Assembly (NCBI RefSeq): GCF_031157355.1
Contig: NZ_JAVIFT010000001.1
Coordinates: 310,001 to 374,000 of the forward strand
Length of the DNA: 64,000 bases
Direction of reading: 5' to 3'
DNA from: Hyphomicrobium sp. LHD-15
GTDB taxonomy: Bacteria > Pseudomonadota > Alphaproteobacteria > Rhizobiales > Hyphomicrobiaceae
The notes beneath the pieces are model-generated. The model saw nothing but the letters and a program-made list of their open reading frames with translations. It was not told where the DNA came from and searched no databases. The translations under genes and the position numbers were made by a program. This document shows positions 18,628 through 27,208 of this stretch, one piece after another; within the stretch, counting starts at the first letter, position 1; each line of letters starts with the position of its first letter.

Positions 18628-18652
18628 CGGCGGTCGAGAGCTTCGGCCGCCG
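18628..18652 (+). promoter_or_regulatory. Hairpin between pqqA and pqqB (probable partial terminator)
   Basis: A 9-base stem (CGGCGGTCG / CGGCCGCCG, one G-T pair) with a 7-base loop lies 36 bases after the pqqA stop. No T-run follows, so some transcription should continue into pqqB. In Methylorubrum extorquens pqqA transcripts greatly exceed those of the downstream genes; this hairpin could give the same effect here. Confidence 0.55.
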
Positions 18653-18836
18653 TTGTCATTTGAGAGGCAGACTGTCAGCCAGGGGTTGACGGGTTCGCGC
18701 TTATGCTCATCTGTTGGGGGTGTTTGTGGCCTTCGGCCGGTTCATGACACGGCGGTCATGAGATCCGACCTAGGCCGGTCTTCACGTTCGCGGCGCCGCT
18801 TTCGGCGAGGCACGCCGCTTCAAAGCGAAAAGATAC

Positions 18837-19769
18837 ATGCTTATCAGGATCCTGGGGGCGGCGGCTGGCGGCGGCTTTCCCCAGTGGAACTGTAACGGTC
18901 GCAACAGTGCCGCGGTGAGAGCTGGAAAGCCGGGTTTTCGGGCCCGGACTCAGTGTTCGCTCGCGCTTTCCGCGAACGGTTCAGATTGGGTGTTGCTCAA
19001 CGCCTCGCCCGATCTCCGCCAACAGATCAACGAAACACCGGCGCTCGGCGCGCGGGCCGATGGTCCGCTGCGCAACAGTCCGATCGCGGCCGTCGTGCTG
19101 ACTGGCGCGGATGTCGATTTCATCGCCGGCCTGCTCAATTTGCGCGAGCTGCAGCCGTTTTCGATCTACGGCGCCGACCGCGTGCTCGCGACGCTCTCGG
19201 CCAACTCGATCTTCAATGTTCTCAATCCGGATGTCGTCGTGCGGCGGAGCTTCCAATTCGGCGTGCCGACATCGATCGAAGGCGCAGGGCGTGACACCGG
19301 CCTCGTCGTCGAGGCGTTTCCGGTCCCCGGCAAAATCGCGCTCTATCTCGAAAGCGGCGCTTCCTCGAACAACTACGGTAGCCGCGACGGCGACACCATC
19401 GGGCTCAAGATCTCGGCCCCCGCGACCGGCAAGCACTTCTTCTTCGTGCCGGGGTGTGCGGTCGTCGACGCGGAGCTCGCGAGCCGTCTCAAGGGTGCGC
19501 CGCTCGTGTTCTTCGACGGCACGCTCTACACCGACGACGAGATGATCAAGCAGGGCCTCATGCAGAAGACCGGCCAGCGCATGGGCCACATGAGCATCTC
19601 CGGGCCCGAGGGCTCGATCGCCGCGTTCGAACCGCTCGGCGTCGCGCGCAAGGTTTATGTTCACATCAACAATTCCAACCCGGTGCTCGACGACAACTCG
19701 CCCGAGCGCCGCGCAACGGAAGCCGCCGGCTGGGAGGTCGGCTATGACGGAATGGAGATCAGGCTATGA
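18837..19769 (+). CDS. pqqB: PqqB, metallo-beta-lactamase-fold PQQ biosynthesis protein
   Basis: A 310-residue protein matching PqqB throughout: ILGAAAGGGFPQWNC at the start, LNASPDLRQQI near residues 57-67, and FFDGTLYTDDEM in the second half. PqqB is linked to hydroxylation of the tyrosine during PQQ assembly. The stop overlaps pqqC (ATGA). The ribosome site before the ATG is weak. Confidence 0.95.
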   Translation: MLIRILGAAAGGGFPQWNCNGRNSAAVRAGKPGFRARTQCSLALSANGSDWVLLNASPDLRQQINETPALGARADGPLRNSPIAAVVLTGADVDFIAGLLNLRELQPFSIYGADRVLATLSANSIFNVLNPDVVVRRSFQFGVPTSIEGAGRDTGLVVEAFPVPGKIALYLESGASSNNYGSRDGDTIGLKISAPATGKHFFFVPGCAVVDAELASRLKGAPLVFFDGTLYTDDEMIKQGLMQKTGQRMGHMSISGPEGSIAAFEPLGVARKVYVHINNSNPVLDDNSPERRATEAAGWEVGYDGMEIRL

Positions 19770-20533
19770 GCGAGCGTCGTTCTGGCAACACCGCCGGGCC
19801 GCTTTGGAGCCCGGACGAATTCGAAGCCGCCATCCAGGCGGTCGGCGCTGAGCGCTATCACGACAAGCACCCGTTCCATAAGCTTCTGCACGGGGGCAAG
19901 CTCGACAAGGGGCAGGTCGCGGCTTGGGCGCTCAATCGCTACTGCTATCAATCGGCGGTCCCGCGCAAGGACGCCGCGCTCGTCAGCCGCGTGCTCGACC
20001 GCGAGCTTCGGCGCGAGTGGATCCATCGCGTACTCGAACACGACGGATACGGCGAAGACCCGGGCGGAATCGAACGCTGGCTCGTTCTCACCGATGCCCT
20101 CGGCCTCGATCGCGACTACGTGCAAGGCATGAGCGGCGCGCTGCCCGCGACACGGTTCGCGGTGGAAGCCTACGTGCGGTTCGTGCGCGAAGAGCCGCTC
20201 ACGGTGGCCGTCGCATCATCGCTCACCGAGCTGTTCGCGCCCAAGATCCACAAGGAGCGGATCGCGGGCATGCTCGAAAACTACGATTTCATCGACGACA
20301 AGGTGATGGCCTACTTCAAGAAGAGGCTCGTTCAGGCTCCGGCTGACGCGGATTTCGCGCTAAGCTACATCAAGACGCACGCGAAGACCCGCGAGGAGCA
20401 GGAGGCCTGCGTCGAAGCCGTGCGCTTCAAGTGCAATGTGCTTTGGGCACAACTTGATGCGCTGCACCACGCATACGTGGCACCGGGATGGATTCCGCCC
20501 GGCGCCTTCAGGCCGGAGACGCTGAATGTCTGA
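19766..20533 (+). CDS. pqqC: Pyrroloquinoline-quinone synthase PqqC
   Basis: A 255-residue all-helical oxidase that closes the second ring and oxidises the intermediate to PQQ in the last step. Family segments are YHDKHPFHKLLHGG near residues 31-44, LNRYCYQSAVPRKDA, and the C-terminal CVEAVRFKCNVLWAQLDALHHAY. It overlaps pqqB by 4 bases and pqqD by 8 bases. Confidence 0.96.
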   Translation: MSERRSGNTAGPLWSPDEFEAAIQAVGAERYHDKHPFHKLLHGGKLDKGQVAAWALNRYCYQSAVPRKDAALVSRVLDRELRREWIHRVLEHDGYGEDPGGIERWLVLTDALGLDRDYVQGMSGALPATRFAVEAYVRFVREEPLTVAVASSLTELFAPKIHKERIAGMLENYDFIDDKVMAYFKKRLVQAPADADFALSYIKTHAKTREEQEACVEAVRFKCNVLWAQLDALHHAYVAPGWIPPGAFRPETLNV

Positions 20534-20843
20534 GACGTCCGAGCCCCGCAGCACGCCGACCCGGTTGATCGTAACCGGCGAGACCAAGCTCGTGCTGCCG
20601 CGGCACGTCAAACTGCGCCACGACGCGGGGCGCGGGCGCTGGATCATCCTGGCGCCGGAACGCGTGTTCAATCCCGACGATACGGCTGTCGAAGTTCTGA
20701 AGAAACTCGACGGACAACGTTCCGTGAACGACATCGCTCTAGACTTGTCTCAAGAGTACCAAGCCCCACTTGAGGTAGTGACCGACGACATCGTGACCAT
20801 GCTCCAAGACCTTACCGACAAAGGCGTGCTGGTGAAGGCTTAG
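20526..20843 (+). CDS. pqqD: PqqD, PqqA-binding chaperone
   Basis: A 105-residue PqqD, the small RRE-type protein that presents PqqA to the radical SAM enzyme PqqE. It has the PRHVKLRHDAGRGRWIILAPERV core and a C-terminal helical VTDDIVTMLQDLTDKGVL. The first 17 residues are a family-variable extension. It is a separate gene and not fused to pqqC or pqqE as in some methylotrophs. Confidence 0.94.
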   Translation: MSETSEPRSTPTRLIVTGETKLVLPRHVKLRHDAGRGRWIILAPERVFNPDDTAVEVLKKLDGQRSVNDIALDLSQEYQAPLEVVTDDIVTMLQDLTDKGVLVKA

Positions 20844-20872
20844 CCGCGCCCCGGAAGAAAGAGGAAGCGACC

Positions 20873-22096
20873 ATGAACGAGATCGCACCGACCCACGTGA
20901 CCGAGACGGCGATGCCGGTGTGCGCCCGCACAGCCGACGGCTCGGCCGCGCCCGATCCCGGCCCGGATCCGGCGCTTTGCGCGCGGGCGCCGATCGGCAT
21001 GCTGTGCGAGCTTACTCATCGCTGTCCGCTTCAATGCCCGTACTGCTCGAACCCGGTCGAGCTCGAGCGCGTCAACGCGGAGCTGACGACGGCGGAATGG
21101 CAGGATGTCATGCGCCAGGCGGCCGCGCTCGGCGTACTTCAAATCCATCTCTCTGGTGGCGAACCGACGGCGCGCAAGGATCTCGAGGAGATCGTTAAGG
21201 TCGCGGCAGATGTGGGGCTTTACACCAACCTCATCACGGCCGGCGTAACGCTGACGCGTGAGCGGCTCGCCAAGCTCGTCGAGGTCGGGCTCGATCACGT
21301 GCAGCTCTCGGTGCAGGACGTAGACCCCGAGAACGCCGATCGCATCGCCGCCTACAAGGGCGGCATGGCAAAGAAGATCCAGGTCGCGGGATGGGTCAAG
21401 GAACACGGCCTGCCGCTCACCATCAACTGCCCGATCCACCGCCAGAACATCCACAACGTGCCGCGGATGATCGAGTTCGCTGTCGAGATGGGCGCGGGCC
21501 GGGTCGAGATCGCTCACGTTCAGTATTACGCCTGGGCGCTCGTCAACCGCGCTTCGTTGATGCCGACGCGCGAAGCTTTCATGGTCGCGGCGAAGCAGGT
21601 CGAAGAGGCGCGCGAGAAGTATAAGGGCGTGATCGTCATCGACGCCATCGTGCCGGACTACTACGCGAAGTTCCCGAAGCCCTGCATGGGCGGTTGGGCG
21701 CGCGGCATCGTCAACGTGACGCCGTCGGGGCGGGTGCTGCCCTGCCATGCGGCCGAATCGATCAAAGGCTTGCCGTTCGACAACATCAAGGATCGTCCGC
21801 TCGCCGACATCTGGCTCAACGGTGAAGCCTTCCAGAAATACCGCGGTACATCCTGGATGAAGGAGCCGTGCCGGAGCTGCCCGCGCAAAGAAATCGACTA
21901 CGGCGGCTGCCGCTGCCAGGCCTTCGCCCTGACTGGCGACGCGACCAACACCGACCCCGCCTGCTCGCTCTCTCCGCTGCACGCCCAATGGCAGGCGGTC
22001 GCGGAAGTGGAAAGCCACAACCCGAACGTACCGGAGTTCATCTACCGGCGTGTGGGCGGTGCAGCAAAAAAGCCGGAAACGCATAACGCGTCTTGA
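20873..22096 (+). CDS. pqqE: PqqE, radical SAM enzyme of PQQ synthesis
   Basis: A 407-residue radical SAM/SPASM protein that links Glu and Tyr side chains in PqqA. The CX3CX2C cluster motif is C51-C55-C58 (CPLQCPYC). The C-terminal SPASM cysteines are clear around CRSCPRKEIDYGGCRCQ. ATG 20873 has GAGGAAG upstream. It is the last pqq gene here; pqqF/G-type protease genes are not in the window. Confidence 0.96.
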   Translation: MNEIAPTHVTETAMPVCARTADGSAAPDPGPDPALCARAPIGMLCELTHRCPLQCPYCSNPVELERVNAELTTAEWQDVMRQAAALGVLQIHLSGGEPTARKDLEEIVKVAADVGLYTNLITAGVTLTRERLAKLVEVGLDHVQLSVQDVDPENADRIAAYKGGMAKKIQVAGWVKEHGLPLTINCPIHRQNIHNVPRMIEFAVEMGAGRVEIAHVQYYAWALVNRASLMPTREAFMVAAKQVEEAREKYKGVIVIDAIVPDYYAKFPKPCMGGWARGIVNVTPSGRVLPCHAAESIKGLPFDNIKDRPLADIWLNGEAFQKYRGTSWMKEPCRSCPRKEIDYGGCRCQAFALTGDATNTDPACSLSPLHAQWQAVAEVESHNPNVPEFIYRRVGGAAKKPETHNAS

Positions 22097-22186
22097 GCTG
22101 ATCTTACCGGTCAAGTACAGCTGTTTGCGGAGCCGGGGTGCGGCAACTTGTTCACTCCTGGTTCAGGCAAAACTTGCCAGTATGAG

Positions 22187-22226
22187 AGGCTTGTCAGATT
22201 TGGACGGGAGGCCGTCTGACAAGCCT
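22187..22226 (+). promoter_or_regulatory. 12-base inverted repeat in the leader of the cytochrome gene
   Basis: AGGCTTGTCAGA (22187-22198) and TCTGACAAGCCT (22215-22226) are exact reverse complements around a 16-base centre, ending 31 bases before the ATG at 22258. It could be an operator for a dimeric regulator, a stabilising 5' stem of the cytochrome mRNA, or the end of the pqq transcript. No T-run follows immediately, which makes a simple terminator less likely. Confidence 0.6.
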
Positions 22227-22257
22227 AGGTAGGATACGTTTTCGGAGGAATCGGAAG

Positions 22258-22632
22258 ATGCTCAAGTGGGTTGTTGTGGCCGCCGCGCTGGTGGCTGCGC
22301 CTTTTGCTGCGTCCGCACAGGACGTTGAAGCTGGTGCTGGTGTTTTCAAGAAGTGCGCGGCTTGTCACCAGATCGGCGCTGAAGCCAAGAACGGTCTTGG
22401 CCCGTCGCTCCAGTGCGTTGCCGGCAAGGCAGCTGGCCATCACGAAGGTTTTGCCTATTCTGACGCTGTGAAGAACTCGGGCATCACCTGGACGGACGAG
22501 AACCTGCTCCACTGGATGGAGAAGGACGATGCCGTCATCAAGGGCAACAAGATGATCTTCCCGGCCGGTATCAAGAACGAAGAAGACCGCGTGAACCTGC
22601 TGGCTTACATCAAGTCGACGTGCAAGGAGTAA
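22258..22632 (+). CDS. Small periplasmic c-type cytochrome (cytochrome c2/c550 type)
   Basis: A 124-residue exported monoheme cytochrome. The signal peptide ends near residue 20 (ASA-Q), the heme motif is C33-AA-C36-H37 and M99 (NKMIFPAG) is the likely sixth ligand. Size and layout match class I cytochromes c2. Next to pqqABCDE it is a good candidate for the carrier taking electrons from the methanol dehydrogenase cytochrome to the oxidase, the role of cytochrome cH in Hyphomicrobium. C53 and C122 are two extra cysteines that could pair. GGAGGAATCGGAAG lies just before the ATG. Confidence 0.88.
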   Translation: MLKWVVVAAALVAAPFAASAQDVEAGAGVFKKCAACHQIGAEAKNGLGPSLQCVAGKAAGHHEGFAYSDAVKNSGITWTDENLLHWMEKDDAVIKGNKMIFPAGIKNEEDRVNLLAYIKSTCKE

Positions 22633-22656
22633 GCACTCCAAGCTTTACTCATTTCG

Positions 22657-22692
22657 AACGCCGCGGATGACAACATCCGCGGCGTTCTTTTT
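22657..22692 (+). terminator. Rho-independent terminator after the cytochrome gene
   Basis: A perfect 13-base stem (AACGCCGCGGATG / CATCCGCGGCGTT) with a 4-base loop is followed by CTTTTT. It begins 24 bases after the cytochrome stop, one of the clearest terminators in the window. Confidence 0.92.
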
Positions 22693-22724
22693 ATGCGAAG
22701 CACAATCGATTTCATTGATCGCGA

Positions 22725-23243
22725 TCATGCCCTCGTTTCTTCAAAGGGCACCACGTCGCTCGCGTCCAGGCGCGAAAGCCAATGCGCCAGCGGGTGCCCC
22801 GCGATCTCGAGATCGGGCGCGATCTCGATCAGCGGCACCAGCACGAACGCGCGCTCGACGACGCGCGGATGCGGGAGGATCAGCTCCGGAGTATCGCGCG
22901 TCTCATGTCGATAAGTCAGCACGTCGACATCGATGATCCGCGGACCCCAGCGCGTTTCGCGCACACGCTTCATCTCCTGCTCGACGCCGAGGCAGCGTGC
23001 CAACAGCGCTTCCGGAGACAGATCCGTGACCACGGCGATGCAGGCGTTTACGAACCAGTCCTGATCGGTCACGCCCCAAGGCGCGGTCCGATAAAGACGG
23101 GAGGCACGCACGACGCGAATATCACCGGCTTCGGTCAGCAAGCCGATGGCCTGACGAATGTTGGCTGCTTTGTCGCCGACATTCGATCCGAGGCCGATCA
23201 TGGCATCGTACCCCGTGCGCGCGCGGGCCGCCGCTTGCGTCAT
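22725..23243 (-). CDS. folK: 6-hydroxymethyl-7,8-dihydropterin pyrophosphokinase
   Basis: A 172-residue HPPK with GLGSNVGD near residues 17-24, a central SRLYRTAPWGVTDQDWFVNA block, RWGPRIIDVDVL (metal-binding Asp pair) and LPHPRVVERAFVL. It makes the pyrophosphoryl pterin used for folate and possibly for the methanopterin-type pterin. ATG 23243 starts the family's usual N-terminus. It lies 37 bases after pcd on the same strand, so the two pterin genes likely form one unit facing the cytochrome terminator. Confidence 0.94.
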   Translation of the reverse strand: MTQAAARARTGYDAMIGLGSNVGDKAANIRQAIGLLTEAGDIRVVRASRLYRTAPWGVTDQDWFVNACIAVVTDLSPEALLARCLGVEQEMKRVRETRWGPRIIDVDVLTYRHETRDTPELILPHPRVVERAFVLVPLIEIAPDLEIAGHPLAHWLSRLDASDVVPFEETRA

Positions 23244-23280
23244 GATGCGTTCGCTTTCCGGATGCGTGCCGTACGTTCGA

Positions 23281-23655
23281 TCAATCGTATTTGATATACG
23301 AGAAGCGCAGATCTCCGGCGGGCGTACCTTCGAGGACGCCATCCTTGCCGGGCTGCCAGTGAACGACCTCCTCGATCTTCTTGGCGAGCGTCAGATCCTT
23401 TTCGGTGATGCCCTTTGCGGAATGGGTGACCAGGCGCACCTCGACCCAGGCATAGGACGCCGTGATATCGGGGTGATGCCAGGCGGCCTCGGCCAAATGT
23501 CCGACGGTGTTGATCACCATCAACGTGCCCTTCCAGCTGGTGGTTTTGTATGTGCGGCGGATCCAGCCGTCCTCAAGGCGCCAATGAGGTAGATTTTCGG
23601 ACAACCACTTGGTGACCTCGGCCTCGGTCAGTGTCTTTTCACGGGGGGTGCTCAT
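23281..23655 (-). CDS. pcd: Pterin-4a-carbinolamine dehydratase-like protein
   Basis: A 124-residue protein of the PCD/DCoH family with the catalytic histidines H60-H61-P62 and H78 (AWHHPDI and VTHSAKG). No aromatic amino acid hydroxylase is nearby. In methylotrophs a pcd gene is repeatedly found with tetrahydromethanopterin genes, where its exact role is unclear. Position next to folK and opposite mptG supports a part in pterin carrier synthesis. Confidence 0.92.
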   Translation of the reverse strand: MSTPREKTLTEAEVTKWLSENLPHWRLEDGWIRRTYKTTSWKGTLMVINTVGHLAEAAWHHPDITASYAWVEVRLVTHSAKGITEKDLTLAKKIEEVVHWQPGKDGVLEGTPAGDLRFSYIKYD

Positions 23656-24127
23656 GTTGCTCTCTCCTCAATCCTATCGTGGAAAAATACGCTGAGACCG
23701 GTCCCGTGTCACATCGTAGGCCCTTGTTTCGCCGTGCTTCTCGTCGGAAATCGGCGCGGGCTCGCGAGAGTGATAGAAGCTGGCGAGGTGGCGGTCCAGA
23801 ACCTATTCCGCTCCTGAGGAATCGGGTTTGATATCCAAGCTAGGCTTCGATTTGATTGCATTTTCAACGGCAAGCTGGGCGCCGCGCTGGCCGCGTTGGT
23901 CAGGGCTGGCCGGAAACGGTTCCGGCCCTCTCATCGTTAACGGAAGTCTCGAGACGCACGCAGAAACGGCGCGCAATGCAGCCTCAGCTAGCAGCCCATG
24001 GCGCGATGGCACTCGCATCTCGGGCGATCAGGCGTTAAAGCTCGCTCCGACCTAGCGCGCGGATATTTCTGAACTGCGATCGCGCTCTAGGCTCGGCGAA
24101 CGTCCCCCTCCAAGGAAGCGCTCCGCG
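23656..24127. other. Intergenic region between pcd and mptG, no gene seen
   Basis: About 470 bases between divergent pterin genes. Overlapping short frames on both strands have no ribosome site or known family. It presumably holds divergent promoters for pcd-folK and the long mptG-fae transcript. Confidence 0.5.
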
Positions 24128-25099
24128 ATGCACGATACCAACCCGGTCAGAGGCTGCAGCGTCTCGGCGCCCGCGCGCCTTCATCTGGGCTTCCTCGATC
24201 TCAATGGCGGTCTCGGCCGTCGCTACGGCTCCATCGGGCTCGCGCTCGAGCAGCCCAGCACGGATATCTTCATCGAGCGCGCAAGCACGTCCTCGGCGTC
24301 GGGGCCGGAGCAGGATCGCGCGTTGACCGTGCTTGCTCGCTGCGTCGAGGCTCTCAAGCTCAAGGGTCACTACCGAATTGAAATCAAACAGGCGATTCCG
24401 GCGCACGCCGGCCTCGGCTCCGGCACGCAGCTGGCCCTTGCAATCGGCCTCGCCCTCATGCGCCTCGAAGGGGGTGAGCTGACGCCGCGCCAGATCGGCG
24501 ACCTCGCAGGACGGGGCGCGCGATCGGCGATCGGCATGGCCGCTTTCGACGGCGGCGGCTTCATCGTCGATGGCGGACGCGGCAAGCTCGACCAGCCCCC
24601 GCCGGTCTTGATTCAAATGCCGTTTCCGGACGCGTGGCGGGTGCTGCTGGTGCTCGATACGCGCGCCCAAGGGGCACACGGCGATCGCGAAACCAGAGCC
24701 TTCGCGGCTCTTCCCCCGTTTCCCGAAGCGCTTGCGGATCGGCTGTGCCGGCTCGTGCTGATGCAGCTGGTGCCCGGCCTCAAGGAAGTCGACATCGACA
24801 CGTTCGGGGCGGCGTTAACCGAAATCCAGCGCATCGTTGGAGGCCATTTTGCTGCAGCGCAAGATGGCAGCCCGTGGACGTCGCCCGCGGTGGGTGCGCT
24901 TCTGAAGCGAGCCGCCGAGCTCGGCGCAACCGGCATCGGGCAGACCTCTTGGGGGCCGACCGGCTTCGGTTTCGTGCCCTCGCCAGATGTGGCAGACCGC
25001 CTCTATCATTCTTTAGTCGGAGACGCTAAAGCGATGGGCCTTGAAATCGCGGTGGTTCGTGGGCGCAATGCCGGCGCAACGATCGCGGCCGACCGATGA
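24128..25099 (+). CDS. mptG: Beta-ribofuranosylaminobenzene 5'-phosphate synthase
   Basis: A 323-residue GHMP-superfamily protein that makes the first committed intermediate of methanopterin-type cofactors from 4-aminobenzoate and PRPP. Characteristic parts are ARLHLGFLDLNGGLGRRYGSIG near residues 17-38, the glycine-rich IPAHAGLGSGTQLALAIG near 88-105, and the C-terminal GIGQTSWGPTGFG. Its presence marks a methanopterin-using organism. AAGGAAG precedes the ATG, and mtdB follows after 61 bases. Confidence 0.95.
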   Translation: MHDTNPVRGCSVSAPARLHLGFLDLNGGLGRRYGSIGLALEQPSTDIFIERASTSSASGPEQDRALTVLARCVEALKLKGHYRIEIKQAIPAHAGLGSGTQLALAIGLALMRLEGGELTPRQIGDLAGRGARSAIGMAAFDGGGFIVDGGRGKLDQPPPVLIQMPFPDAWRVLLVLDTRAQGAHGDRETRAFAALPPFPEALADRLCRLVLMQLVPGLKEVDIDTFGAALTEIQRIVGGHFAAAQDGSPWTSPAVGALLKRAAELGATGIGQTSWGPTGFGFVPSPDVADRLYHSLVGDAKAMGLEIAVVRGRNAGATIAADR

Positions 25100-25160
25100 G
25101 CTGCTCGTCGCCATTTCAAGACGAGAGCGGCAACGCCTTACGTGAACGGGAGAAGACTTA

Positions 25161-26060
25161 ATGAGCGACGCCACCCCCATCCTGCACATGCTTTCGCCGC
25201 AGAAGCATATGAGCCCGTTCGACGTGAACATGGCCGCGGATGCTGGATACAAGGTCATCGTTCCCTACATCAATGTGACCCAGGAAGAAGTGACGGGACT
25301 GGTGCAGGACGCGATCTTCTCGCGCCCGCCGGAGTACGGCGCGAACACGGGCGTGTTCGTCGGCGGCAAGGATGCGATCCTGGCGCTCGATTTCCTCGAA
25401 GCCGCACGCAAGGCTCTGGTGCCGCCGTTCCAGCTCTCGGTGCTCGCCGATCCGGCCGGCTCGTTCACGACCGCAGCCGCGATGGTTGCCTGCGTCGAGC
25501 GCGCGCTCAAGTTCAAGTTCGGCCGCGACTGGAAGGGAACCAAGGTTGCCGTGTTCGGTGCGACCGGCGTTGTCGGCTTCGCCTCCTCGATCATCGCGGC
25601 GCTCGAAGGCGCTGACGTTCAGCTCGTCGCCCATCGCGGCCTCGATCGCGTGGTCAAGTCCGCCCAGGTCTCCAAGGAGCGGTTCGGCGTCGACCTCCAG
25701 GCCGTCGCCGGCGAAACCGATGCTCAGAAGGCCGAGATCATCGCCAACGCCGAAGTGATCTTCGCTGCCGCCGCAGCCGGCGTGCAGGTTCTTTCCAAGC
25801 AGCATCTGGCCAGCGCCAACAAGCTGTTGGTCGTCGCCGACGTCAACGCCGTTCCGCCGGCGGGCGTCGAAGGCATGGACCTGTTCATGGACGGCACGCC
25901 GCTGCCGGACAGCAACGTGCTCGGCGTCGGTCCGCTCGCGATCGGCGACATCAAGTACAAAACCGAATCCGGCCTCTTCAAGCAGATGATCGGTTCCAAG
26001 GAGCCGTTGTCGCTCGACTTCCGTCACGCCTTCACGCTGGCCCGCCAGCTCGTTGCTTGA
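25161..26060 (+). CDS. mtdB: Methylene-tetrahydromethanopterin dehydrogenase (NAD(P)-dependent)
   Basis: A 299-residue dehydrogenase oxidising methylene- to methenyl-H4MPT. The N-terminal LHMLSPQKHMSPFDVNMA segment binds the pterin. The Rossmann loop VFGATGVVGFASS lies near residues 130-142. Length and N-terminus match MtdB better than the folate-linked MtdA. GGGAGAAG precedes the ATG. The stop overlaps the next start (TTGA). Confidence 0.93.
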   Translation: MSDATPILHMLSPQKHMSPFDVNMAADAGYKVIVPYINVTQEEVTGLVQDAIFSRPPEYGANTGVFVGGKDAILALDFLEAARKALVPPFQLSVLADPAGSFTTAAAMVACVERALKFKFGRDWKGTKVAVFGATGVVGFASSIIAALEGADVQLVAHRGLDRVVKSAQVSKERFGVDLQAVAGETDAQKAEIIANAEVIFAAAAAGVQVLSKQHLASANKLLVVADVNAVPPAGVEGMDLFMDGTPLPDSNVLGVGPLAIGDIKYKTESGLFKQMIGSKEPLSLDFRHAFTLARQLVA

Positions 26061-27208
26061 CCGGGGAGACGGTCCTTATCGCGGCTTTTTCCGCGCGGGC
26101 GCTCGCAGCGTCCGCGCGGCGAGCCGGCTACAACCCTCTCGTCGTCGACTGCTTCGGCGATGACGACACCATCGCGCTGGCCCATGCCGCGCGATGCCTG
26201 CCTGCCCGCGTGCAAGTTGGCTTCACCGCGCGCCCGTTGATCGCCGCCCTCGAAAGCCTCGTTGCCGACGCGCCCTCGCCGCCGATCGGGCTCGTGCTCG
26301 GCGCGGGCTTCGAATGCAATCCGCGCCTGGTCGCCAAGCTCGCCGATCGCTTCCGGCTCATCGGCAACGATGCGGAGACGATCCGGCGCACGAAAGACCC
26401 GCGGCAGTTCTTTCAGGTGCTCGACGATCTTGGCGTTCCCCATCCCGAGACGCGTCTCGATGCGCCGGAGCAGAGCGAAGGCTGGCTGATGAAGCGCATC
26501 GGCGGAAGCGGCGGGCTGCACATTCACAACTGCCCGACGACGCCGCGTCCCGATCCGCGCCGCTATTTCCAGCGCTGCGCTGCCGGGGACAGCATTTCAT
26601 TGATGGGTCTCGTCTCGGAGCAAAGCGCGGCTTTCGCCGCCAGCCGCCAGTGGACGAACCCGCTTCCACGCCGCCCGTTCCGCTACGGTGGCGCGTCGGG
26701 CTCGCTGCCGCTCGACGAAGATCTCGAAGCACGTCTGATCGAGATGTCGCTTGCGGTTTCGGAAGCGCTTTCTCTCCGCGGGATCGTGTCATTCGATTAT
26801 CTCGTCCAGGACGGCGAGCCGTTGCTGCTGGAGGTCAACCCACGCCCGGGTGCGACGCTCGACGTGTTCGACGACGCGTCTGGCACTTTGTTCAAGGCGC
26901 ATGTCGAAGCCTCGCGCGGCGGCGATCCGGCTTCGCTTCTCGCGTCCGACTGGCATCCGCCCGTGGCGCGCGCCGCGGCGTTTCTCTATGCCGACCGCGG
27001 CGCTCTTTCGGTTCCAGCCATCCAATGGCCGGATTGGGCCGCCGATCGTCCGCGTGCCGCCAGCACCATCGGCGCTGGCCAGCCGCTCGCGACCGTTATC
27101 GCCGAAGGCCTTTCCGTCGACGAGGTTCAAGCCGCCTGCGTTCAGCGCTTGGGGGCTCTCGAAATTTTGCTGTATGACCATTCAAACGAAAAAGGAGCTC
27201 TCCAATGA
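26057..27208 (+). CDS. ATP-grasp ligase between mtdB and mch
   Basis: A 383-residue ATP-grasp protein with [13 protein letters not shown] (nucleotide-binding lysine loop, about residues 139-151), [26 protein letters not shown] in the metal-binding region, and an extended C-terminal domain. Genes of this type sit between mtdB and mch in other methylotrophs. The fold suggests amide ligation, and MfnD, the tyramine-glutamate ligase of methanofuran synthesis, is a relative by fold. A role in methylofuran side-chain assembly is therefore reasonable but unproven. The start is a TTG overlapping the mtdB stop by 4 bases, and the stop overlaps mch (ATGA). Confidence 0.85.
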   Translation: MTGETVLIAAFSARALAASARRAGYNPLVVDCFGDDDTIALAHAARCLPARVQVGFTARPLIAALESLVADAPSPPIGLVLGAGFECNPRLVAKLADRFRLIGNDAETIRRTKDPRQFFQVLDDLGVPHPETRLDAPEQSEGWLMKRIGGSGGLHIHNCPTTPRPDPRRYFQRCAAGDSISLMGLVSEQSAAFAASRQWTNPLPRRPFRYGGASGSLPLDEDLEARLIEMSLAVSEALSLRGIVSFDYLVQDGEPLLLEVNPRPGATLDVFDDASGTLFKAHVEASRGGDPASLLASDWHPPVARAAAFLYADRGALSVPAIQWPDWAADRPRAASTIGAGQPLATVIAEGLSVDEVQAACVQRLGALEILLYDHSNEKGALQ

